A stretch of DNA of 64,000 nucleotides from JAFNAG01 sp963824985 (GTDB lineage Bacteria > Acidobacteriota > UBA6911), in the NCBI GenBank assembly GCA_963824985.1, contig CAWGRQ010000012.1, positions 10,711 to 74,710 on the forward strand, written 5' to 3'. The position numbers and the translations under genes were made by a program. The notes beneath the pieces are model-generated. The model saw only the letters and a program-made list of their open reading frames with translations. It was not told the DNA's origin and ran no database searches. Shown here piece after piece: positions 57,132 through 64,000 of the stretch (the stretch's first letter is position 1; each line of letters begins with the position of its first letter).

Positions 57132-59090
57132 CTATTCGCTGCGCAGCATGATGGCCGGGTCGACGCGCATCGCCTTCCTCGCCGGGGCGTAGCATGCGAG
57201 CATGGTCACGGCTCCTAGCAGCAGCGCAATGCTCAGATAAGTGGCCGGGTCGGAAGCAGTGGTGTTGAAAAGCAGGCTTTGCAGAAAGCGGGTCAAACCG
57301 ATCGCTCCCGCCAGCCCGGCGGCCACTCCGATGACGGTGATTCCCAGGCCCTGCCGCAGGATCATCAGGATGATGGCTTGCTTTCCGGCGCCCAGGGCCA
57401 TGCGGAGGCCGATCTCTCTCCTCCTCTGGTTGACGGAGAAGGCGGTGACCCCATAAATACCTATGGCCGCCAGCACCAGCGCCACCAGGGCAAAAGCGCC
57501 CACCAGGCTCATCGCAAAACTCCGGCGTGCCATGGATCTTGACACCACCTCCTCCATGGGCCGGACCCCAAACACCGGCAGATCCGGATCGACGGCCTCG
57601 ATTTCGCGCCGCAGCAGATCGCCGGAAACCTTCACGCCGGGAATCGTGCGGAGGAAAACCGACATGGCATTGCCCGAGCCCTGATAAATGGAGACATAGA
57701 TGTGCGGCGCATCCGGCGATTCGAATGCGTCCGTTTTCATGGTGCCGACCACCCCCACGATCGGCAGCCACACCGGCTGGCCGGCCTGGCCGAAGGCGAT
57801 CCGCTTTCCCAGCGGGCTCTCTCCCTTCCAATATCGTTGGGCGGTCGCATTATCGATCACAAGCACGCGATTCTGGCTGTCGTCACTTTCCAGAAACGTG
57901 CGTCCGGCAATGAGGCGAATGCCCAGGACGCGGAAAAAATCGGGGCTGACGCCGGTCACCTGCGCGGTCGGCGTCTCGTTTGCCTGTAAATCGGCCCCCT
58001 CAATTCTGAAGGTCGCGGTGTTGAATCTGGTTAATGGGATGCTCTGGCCGCCGCCGAATGCGGCCGCCTCGACGCCTGGAATCCGGCGCACCCGATTCAG
58101 CACCTTGCGCATGAAGGCGGTCCGCGATGGCTGATCGGGATAGGGAGAAGTGCGGGGATCGTTGGGGGCCGGCAACCAGATGCTGGCGACCGTCATGCCG
58201 TCAGGATTGAATCCGGGATCCACCTGTATCAGATTCCAGAAGCTCTTGAGCAGCAGGCCGGCCCCGACCAGCAGCGTGAACGACACCGCGATTTCACTGG
58301 CGACCAGCACACTGCGGGCCCGGCTCCTCCCCCCGCCTACTCCGATCCCCTTGCTGCCTTCCTTCAAATTCGGCAACAAATCGGTGCGCGCGACCTTGAT
58401 CGCGGGAACGATGCCCACCAGGAGTCCCGTGACGATCGAAATGACGGCGGTGTATGCAAACACCGTCAGATTGAATCCGACCTCGTTCAGGCGAGGGAGA
58501 TTCACGGGCGCGAGTCGCAGCAGCAAAGGCTGCAGCCAGACGGCCACCAGCAGGCCGGCGGCGCCTCCCGCGGCAGCCAGCATCATGTTTTCCACCAGCA
58601 GCTGCCGGATCACGATCCAGCTCGAAGCGCCGATGGCTCTCCGGATCGCAAATTCCCGGTGCCGGATCGTCGCTCTCGCCAATACCAGATTCACGATGCT
58701 GACCGAGCAAATCAGCAGCACACAACCGACCGAACCCAGGACCACCAGGAGCATGGTGCGGAGGTTCCCTGTCAGATCCTCTATCAGCGGGGTAATCTGA
58801 GGCGACCATCCCACCCGCTGCGGGTAGAACGTCGGGTATTGACGCCGCAGGCCATCGGCAAAGGCGTCCAATTTCGCCTGCGCCTGTGCAAGGTTGAGTT
58901 CCGGCTTGAGGCGCGCTATGGCGCGGGGCAGCTGCCGGGCCGCGCGCACGGGCGGATCGGGGAATGGCGCCGCATGAAATCCTGCCGTAACCCAGATTTC
59001 GATGTCGCCGAGGATGTTGGGCCCCGGGTGGCGAAACCCGGGCGGCAATACCCCCACGACGGTATACAGGTCATTGTCGAAGCGCGTAAT
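57132..59090 (-). CDS. ABC-transporter permease, acidobacterial duplicated orphan permease (MacB/FtsX) type, N-terminally truncated
   Basis: About 650 residues remain. Order: end of the first MacB-like periplasmic domain (DNDLYTVVGVLPPGFRHPGP), FtsX domain 1 (LLVVLGSVGCVLLICSVSIV, ATIRHREFAIRRAIGASSWI, helices), a second periplasmic domain (RTFLESDDSQNRVLVIDNAT, YWKGESPLGKRIAFG) and FtsX domain 2 (GVTAFSVNQRRREIGLRMAL...ARKAMRVDPAIMLRSE). This is the orphan-permease family abundant in Acidobacteriota, usually over 800 residues. Its first ~200 residues are replaced in frame by a histidine kinase segment from 59,105 rightward, so it has no native start. Confidence 0.9.
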   Translation of the reverse strand: MTRFDNDLYTVVGVLPPGFRHPGPNILGDIEIWVTAGFHAAPFPDPPVRAARQLPRAIARLKPELNLAQAQAKLDAFADGLRRQYPTFYPQRVGWSPQITPLIEDLTGNLRTMLLVVLGSVGCVLLICSVSIVNLVLARATIRHREFAIRRAIGASSWIVIRQLLVENMMLAAAGGAAGLLVAVWLQPLLLRLAPVNLPRLNEVGFNLTVFAYTAVISIVTGLLVGIVPAIKVARTDLLPNLKEGSKGIGVGGGRSRARSVLVASEIAVSFTLLVGAGLLLKSFWNLIQVDPGFNPDGMTVASIWLPAPNDPRTSPYPDQPSRTAFMRKVLNRVRRIPGVEAAAFGGGQSIPLTRFNTATFRIEGADLQANETPTAQVTGVSPDFFRVLGIRLIAGRTFLESDDSQNRVLVIDNATAQRYWKGESPLGKRIAFGQAGQPVWLPIVGVVGTMKTDAFESPDAPHIYVSIYQGSGNAMSVFLRTIPGVKVSGDLLRREIEAVDPDLPVFGVRPMEEVVSRSMARRSFAMSLVGAFALVALVLAAIGIYGVTAFSVNQRRREIGLRMALGAGKQAIILMILRQGLGITVIGVAAGLAGAIGLTRFLQSLLFNTTASDPATYLSIALLLGAVTMLACYAPARKAMRVDPAIMLRSE

Positions 59091-59105
59091 CGAGGCGTTG
59101 GTGAG
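59082..59105. other. Chimeric junction between acidobacterial permease and alphaproteobacterial kinase
   Basis: In the minus-strand frame the text changes from kinase (HELRTPLNAIIGFSDML, ending about 59106) to permease (FDNDLYTVVGVLPPGF, beginning about 59081) through the short bridge TNASITR. Everything left is acidobacterial in type and everything right is Rhizobiales in type. An assembly mis-join is the simplest explanation; no repeat or integration site is visible. Confidence 0.8.
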
Positions 59106-60226
59106 CATGTCGGAAAAGCCAATGATGGCGTTGAGCGGCGTGCGCAGTTCATGGCTCATGGTGGCGAGGAAACGACTTTTGGCGGCGTTGGCGCGCTGCA
59201 ATTCCGCGCGCGCAATCTCGAGCGCGCGTTCCTGCGTCTTGCGCTCGCTGATGTCGCGCAGCACCGCGACCACTTCGCATTCACCGGCCGGCGTGCTCGA
59301 CTGGTCGAGCGGGCGGCAGCGCATCTCGACCCGGAACGAAGATGCCCGCCAAGTTGAGCACCTTCGCCCCGTGCTCGAGTTCGCCGCCGCGGCGGATACG
59401 GAGTTCGACGCGCGGTCCTCGTCGCGCGCCGCTGCATCTGCGAGCGCAGTGGGATCCACAGGCCGGGCGATCCGCCACGTGCACCCGTTCGAACATGCCA
59501 TGGCCGGCGAGCGCGGAGGACGCGACGCCGAACAGCGGCTCGGCCGCCGGCGAGACGAACAGTACCGCGCCGTTGCGCCCGTGACGGGTGATGACGTCGG
59601 TCATGTTGCGCGCCAGCAGGCGGTAGCGGTCCTCCTCGACATAGAGCAGCCAATGGCTGGGGTGCGCGCGAGCTGCTCGGCGCCGCAGCGCGAGGCCGAT
59701 GGCGTAGAGCGCCGCCGAGTTGATGCCGAGCGCGGCCAGCGCGCCGTGCTGCGGTAGCGGCCGTCGGCGGCGGCGGCGCCGAGCCGATGGCACTCACCGC
59801 CAGCAGCAGGCCGGCGGCGGCAAGCGCGATGGTGGAGGCCAGCGCCACCACCCGGCGCGAGGCCGAAAGCGCGGCTTCGAGCGGCACTACCACCAGCCAG
59901 ATGGCCGCGAAGGAAGCGATGCCGCCGGTGCGCCAGGCCACGACCGTCACCAGCCCGGTGAGCGCAAGCGAGGACAGCACGTGCGCGCTCTGATAACGGC
60001 CGGTGCGCGACAGGAAATAGGCGATCAGGATCGGCGCCACCAGCCAGGCAAACACACCGGCTTCGGCGCACTCGGCACGCCGCGGAAGGCGAGATAGACC
60101 GGGAAGCTGGCGAGCACGGCAAGGCTGCCGAGCGGGACGCGGCGCAATGAAAGCGCGATGGCGCGCCGCCGTCAGCGCGTCGTGCCGCGCCATCGGATTC
60201 GCCGACGCATCGACGTCGTTCGCCAC
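59091..60226 (-). pseudogene. PAS-domain sensor histidine kinase, truncated at the junction and frameshifted
   Basis: The minus strand encodes a ~380-residue N-terminal part in several frames: MANDVDASANPMARHDALTA, then AWLVAPILIAYFLSRTGRYQ and a membrane region (ALTGLVTVVAWRTGGIASFA, IWLVVVPLEAALSASRRVVA), then in another frame a PAS domain (YRLLARNMTDVITRHGRNGA, VLFVSPAAEPLFG), LRDISERKTQERALE, and the HisKA box SHELRTPLNAIIGFSDML. The ATPase domain is lost at the junction. At least four frame changes are needed. The kinase type is that found near sufE in Rhizobiales. Start is GTG 60226 or ATG 60193. Confidence 0.85.
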
Positions 60227-60683
60227 ACTGGTGTGAGGAAACGCACTGTCCCCTGTCCCACGTCTTGCCGAAGCAGACGCTCCTTTTGGTGCGAAAATTT
60301 TTAGTCAGCGCGGCTTAAGCGAACGCTAAGGCGGGCGGCCCGCGGGCCTAAAGGCGTACTTGCGTGCAGCGAACCGCGCTCTTTGGGCCGGCCAGTGGTG
60401 AAATTTGTCTTGCCGAATGGGCTGGCTGGGCCACTCCGGCTTTATCGTTACCGCATCGGTAACCATGTCACGCGGGGCGAAAACGCGACCGGAAAGCGCG
60501 CGAGCGTTAGCATCAAAAGTTTAGGCAAATTGATCCAGTCTGAATTTTACGAAAAATCGCGTCGAGCATCGCGTCGACTTTGCCCAAAACCCTCGCTTCA
60601 TCGCCAACGACAGCTTCAACGCTGTCTGCTAGATTTCATTCAAAGGCGGCGATAAGTCCGCCGGGGGAGTTGGGGTGGGTGTC
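60227..60683. other. Intergenic region between divergent kinase and DUF5330 genes
   Basis: About 457 bases with no supported gene. It should contain promoters for both divergent genes, but I see no clear -35/-10 pair. Confidence 0.4.
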
Positions 60684-61127
60684 ATGCTTTCTTGCTGCGA
60701 ATGGCATTCTGGCTTGGCGTCGTTTTCGTGCTGCTTCCGGGCGGCACCAAATCGTCGTCGCCCGATGCGCAGATCGACGCGACGCAGGCCATGACGCTTC
60801 CGGCGCCGCGGTCTCCGATGCGCGCGGCTTCTGCGAACGCCAGCCCGACGCCTGCAAGGTCGGCGGCAAGGTCGCGGTCGCGCTTGGCCACAAGGCCGAA
60901 GCCGGCGCGCGCACGCTGTACGATTCGTCAGCACCAAGATCAGCGAAAAATCCGCGCCCGAGCAGAAGACGGCGGGCAAGACTGGAATCAAGACTGGACC
61001 ATCGGCCGCCAAGGTCGTGCCGGTGTCCAATGTCGACCACGGCACGCTGACGCCGTCCGATCTCAGCCCGGTGGCACGGCCGCGTTCCGCTGCCGCCGGT
61101 CACCGCGACGTCCGCGCCAGCCTGTAA
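60684..61127 (+). pseudogene. DUF5330-family protein, frameshifted
   Basis: Joined frames give FLLRMAFWLGVVFVLLPGGT, then VSDARGFCERQPDACKVGGK, VAVALGHKAEAGARTLY, and STKISEKSAPEQKTAGKTGI to HRDVRASL and stop. This is the small exported DUF5330 family of Rhizobiales (N-terminal hydrophobic segment, FCxRQPDAC motif). Three frame changes in 440 bases, one immediately after the ATG, point to base-calling errors. The function is unknown. It precedes sufE on the same strand. Confidence 0.8.
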
Positions 61128-61244
61128 AACGCCTGTCCTGCCGGTCTTTTAGCGCGGGGTTTGCCGCCTCGCATTGGCCATTAAACCTTTGGCCGCCTAT
61201 ATAGAGGCCGCAAGGACCGGCCAAGGATGGGCCGAGTACGGGCC

Positions 61245-61671
61245 ATGAGCGCGATCGACGAGATCGTCGAGAATTTCGAACTGCTCGATCAGTGGGACGA
61301 CCGCTATCGCTACGTCATCGAACTCGGCCGCACCTTGCCGCCGCTCGCACCCGGCCGCCCATCGCGAGGCCAACAAAGTGCGCGGCTGCGCGGCCAAGTT
61401 CGCTGGTCACGCATGTGAAGCCGGACGGCGCCGCAGGTCCCTCGCTCAGCTTCGAAGGCGACAGCGACGCGCATATCGTGCGCGGGCTGGTGGCCATTCT
61501 GTTTGCGCTCTTTCCGGCAAGCACGCCAAAGAGATCCTCGCGGTCGATCCGGAAGCGCTGTTTGACAAGCTCGGCCTGCGCGAGAATTTGACGCCGCAAC
61601 GCTCCAACGGCCTGCGCGCCATGGTCGATCGCATTCGCGCCGAGGCCCAAGCCGCGCTCGCGCCGGCGTAA
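61245..61671 (+). pseudogene. sufE: SufE sulfur-acceptor protein, frameshifted
   Basis: The pieces are MSAIDEIVENFELLDQWDDR, YRYVIELGRTLPPL; then KVRGCAAKF with the sulfur-accepting cysteine; then LVTHVKPDGAAGPSLSFEGD, IVRGLVAILFALF; then SGKHAKEILAVDPEALFDKL and GLRENLTPQRSNGLRAMVDR. Together they form a normal ~142-residue SufE, which takes persulfide from SufS for iron-sulfur cluster assembly. Three frame changes occur near 61350, 61400 and 61515. A near-essential gene is unlikely to be truly broken at three places, so these look like sequence errors. Confidence 0.87.
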
Positions 61672-61978
61672 GCAGCGATTCAATTTTCAAACAGCATTTA
61701 GCCAACGCTCCGCCGCCCGTATTGTTTGTGAAGGCCCCGGGTAGGCCCGTCGTCTTTTCCTCCCCCCTCAAAACGAGGGGGACGGCGCGCCGATCGGCGC
61801 AACCTTCGTTAGTGCACGCACCATCTCTGGTGCGTGGTGCCCCGGCGCCGCCCGGGTGGGGAGGAGCGTCCGTCTCCCCTGCGCGGGCGCCACACCCTCG
61901 CTCCATCATTTAGACGCCTCTAGATGACGCCCTCACATGAGCAGGATCTCTGTTTCGGAGAGATCAAGCGTCCATCGC

Positions 61979-62594
61979 TCACTCCACTCCGAATGCAACG
62001 TCGTCGGCGAGCCAAGTGCGCACCTCGGCGCGCGCGCGGCCCCTCGCCTCGCCGGCATAACCGTAATGCCGCGCCAGCCGCTCGCCCGAGCTGCAGCACG
62101 ATCTTGGCGGTGCGCTGCGGCCAGGCGCGGTCGCGCTCGATGTCGACAAGACCTTTGAGAAAGCAGCAGACATCCACCAGCAGGCCGGAAAATTCCGGGC
62201 CGGCCGCGTCGAGCGCACGATGCACGCGCTGGCGCGCCGCGATCATGACGTCGGTCGTGTTGGCCGCGCGCTCGCCACCGCCGCGGCGGTCGGCGGCGAT
62301 CGGGCTTGCCCAGTTGGAGGTCGTGCGCGGCATCAGATTGGCGCAGGTGAAATCGGCGCGCAGGCGCTCGCCGGCCTGTAGCTGATGCGCTTCGATGAGC
62401 GCGCGGCCATCGCGCCCACGCCGGCGCGCGAGCCAGGCGAGCGGGCTCTCGGCTTCGTCGACGACCACGGCCGCGCGACCGAATTCGGTGACGATCTGGC
62501 GCCGCGCCAAGGCGAGATGCTGGGCGCGAAAGCGGTCGATCTCGGGCACCGGCCGCTCGGACAGACGCGCATTCTTGCGGGCGCGCGCGCTCAT
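61979..62594 (-). pseudogene. DUF6456-family protein, one frameshift
   Basis: MSARARKNARLSERPVPEID starts the protein, followed by EAESPLAWLARRRGRDGRAL, GERLRADFTCANLMPRTTSN, VDVCCFLKGLVDIERDRAWP and QRTAKIVLQLG; after a shift near 62085 it continues ERLARHYGYAGEAR to the stop. This is the DUF6456 family of Rhizobiales, with the conserved CCFLKGL..IE..R.WP block. The function is unknown. Its ATG overlaps the stop of the HTH gene upstream (ATGA). The 61672-61978 gap between it and sufE shows no gene. Confidence 0.82.
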
Positions 62595-62960
62595 TGCGCG
62601 GCCTGCGGGGCGAACAGGCCGGTGAAGATTTCGACGCAGAGGCCTTCCAGCATGTCGAGGCGGATATCGATCGCGGGGTCGTCGCGGCGGTCTTGGAGAG
62701 GACCGGCAGGCGTGCGCCGTGGTGGTGCGATGGCGGCGGAACAGCAGACCCACTTCGTCGTAGGTCAAGCCGAGCACGACGTGCGCGAGATACATCGCGC
62801 TCTGCCGTGCCAAGGCGGCCTGCGCGCCGCGGCGAGAGCGTCTGCGCAATTCCTTCGCCGGCACGCCGAAGGCGGCGGCAGTTGCCTCCTCCAACAGCCA
62901 GCACAGATCGGCGGAATGCGGCGCCGGTGGCGGCCGGCGCCAGTGATTGTCGTGGGGCTC
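62591..62960 (-). pseudogene. DnaA-C-terminal-like helix-turn-helix protein, frameshifted
   Basis: Residues LCWLLEEATAAAFGVPAKEL, ALARQSAMYLAHVVLGLTYD and EVGLLFRRHRTTTAHAC form the DnaA domain-IV type helix-turn-helix, with the RHRTTTAHAC signature close to the DnaA motif DHTTVLHAC. After one shift near 62690 it ends DDPAIDIRLDMLEGLCVEIF...PQAAQ. The N-terminus is unclear because the transposase unit begins about 62990. Such small proteins accompany DUF6456 in Rhizobiales and may bind DNA; their role is not established. Confidence 0.72.
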
Positions 62961-63049
62961 GAGGAGGGTCGTGTGGCGATCATATTCCCAATTACGTAGT
63001 TGACACCACAAGCCCCATGCTGTAGTGTTTTGGCCATTGGAGATCGCCG

Positions 63050-63990
63050 ATGGCCAAGAACCAGTTTACACAGAAGCACTTTCACGATGAGGACGCCGCC
63101 CGGGCTTGGTTTGAAGCCGCCCGCTGGCCGACGGCCCGGTATGCCCGCATTGCGGCTCTTTGAAGCACTACGCGACCAAGAAGGCCGGTCGGTATCGCTG
63201 CGGCGAGAAGGAGTGCCGCAAGGATTTCACCGTCATGACCAAGAGCGTCATGGAGCGCAGCCACGCCAAGCTGACGCAGTGGGCCATGGCCTTCCACCTG
63301 TACGCTGCATCCAAGAAGGGCTTCACCGCGACGCAGCTCCAGCGCCACCTTGGCTGCGAATACAACACCGCTTGGTTCCTGCACCATCGCGTCATGGAAG
63401 CCATGCGCCGTGGCGGCCTCGATCTGCCCGCCGATGGGCGGCCCCGGCAAGGTTGTCGAGGTCGATGAGACGTATTACGGCAAGTCCGAGAAGCCGCGCG
63501 CCATCGCGAAGACGACCAGCGGCCGCCCTTACACCAAGGGTGGCAGACGGCCGTCGAGCAAGCGCGCCATCATTTCGCTTGTCGAGCGCGGCGGTAACGT
63601 TCGCTCATTCCATGTCCCGACCGCCGATGCGCGAAACGGTCGCCAAGATCGTCCGCGAGAACGTGCATCGCGAAAGCCGCCTGCATACCGATGAAAGCAG
63701 TCTCTATACGCACGTCGGCCAGGAGTTTGCCGCGCACGAAACCGTCAATCACGCGCGCCAGCGAATATGCTCGTGGCGACGTGACCACCAATACGGTCGA
63801 AGGCTATTTCTGCATCTTCAAGCGCGGGATGCGCGGCAACTATCAGCATTGCGCCGAGAAGAACCTGCATCGCTATCTGGCGGAATTTGATTTCCGCTAC
63901 AACACTCGCAAGATCACCGATGGGGAACGTGCGGTGCTTGCCGTACAGGGTGGCGAAGGCAAGCGCCTCACGTATCGTCAACCTCACTAA
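63050..63990 (+). pseudogene. IS1595 (ISXO2-like) transposase, frameshifted
   Basis: MAKNQFTQKHFHDEDAARAW begins the protein, then a zinc ribbon (CPHCGS...YRCGEKECRKDF), VMERSHAKLTQWAMAFHLYA, GCEYNTAWFLHHRVMEAMRR, and catalytic blocks VVEVDETYYGKSEKP, HTDESSLYTHVGQEF and TTNTVEGYFCIFKRGMRGNY, with the DDE/N-type acidic residues. At least four frame changes break it. It ends 10 bases before the window edge, so the right terminal repeat cannot be checked; the left end should lie near 62,990-63,030. Confidence 0.88.
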
Positions 63991-64000
63991 GCCCAGATTT

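Noticed and set aside
57132..59501. A continuous 789-codon frame joining a histidine kinase segment to an ABC permease
   Set aside because: The two halves come from different phylum-type gene sets, each half is truncated at the join, and the kinase half needs frameshifts. I treat it as a junction and not as a fusion protein.

Overview
The window reads as an Acidobacteriota-type chromosome segment (about 1-59,090) joined to a stretch with the gene set of a Rhizobiales-like alphaproteobacterium (about 59,090-64,000). The acidobacterial signs are a duplicated-orphan-permease (ADOP/MacB-FtsX) gene, two tandem VWFA-related acidobacterial-family proteins plus a vestige of a third, and many signal-peptide-bearing hydrolases. 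The alphaproteobacterial signs are a PAS sensor kinase, a DUF5330 protein, SufE, DUF6456 and a DnaA-like HTH protein next to an IS1595-type transposase. The join lies inside one open frame, which switches from histidine kinase to permease near 59,082-59,105. It looks like an assembly chimera or an illegitimate recombination, not a functional fusion. I see no rRNA, tRNA or CRISPR array.

Layout. 1-0.9 kb: two-component system on the minus strand, with the kinase cut by the window edge. 0.9-5.2 kb: two copies (A, B) of a ~290-bp hairpin-arm repeat around an exported protein and a WD40 protein. 5.2-14.6 kb: exported NxxGxxAF-repeat protein with a strong terminator, exported SGNH-like protein, CYTH protein, DUF2911 protein and oligoendopeptidase F. 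15-17.8 kb: a frameshifted BNR/sortilin-type propeller gene. 17.9-34.1 kb: an SAH-hydrolase-like gene, then a long minus-strand run of mostly exported enzymes: methyltransferase, DUF885, two S10 peptidase paralogues, esterase, TIGR04076, cyanophycinase, amidohydrolase, YncE/phosphatase. 34.4-36.0 kb: M14 carboxypeptidase.

36.2-43.8 kb is an accessory island: two transposase remnants, a HigBA-like pair with a broken toxin, repeat C, a displaced copy of the YncE-gene 5' region, a copper operon (csoR-copA-copZ) with a clear CsoR-type operator, and an RHH/PIN toxin-antitoxin pair. 44-57 kb carries a frameshifted M28 peptidase/FG-GAP gene, an sdpR-sdpI-like operon with a palindromic operator, a hydrolase with two DUF3887-like modules, a frameshifted GH127 gene, an exported protein and the two VWA-less VWFA-family genes. 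57.1-59.1 kb is the 5'-truncated permease.

The common theme is extracytoplasmic degradation of peptides, esters and glycans, with metal resistance and mobile elements in the island. Frameshifts that mostly look like one-base changes in homopolymers are concentrated in a few genes and in the whole alphaproteobacterial tail, so sequence error is a serious alternative to true pseudogenes. The most unusual signal is the A/B/C repeat family: the inverted arms differ between copies but match within each copy, including paired substitutions, as expected for an element whose hairpin is under selection or is copied as a unit.
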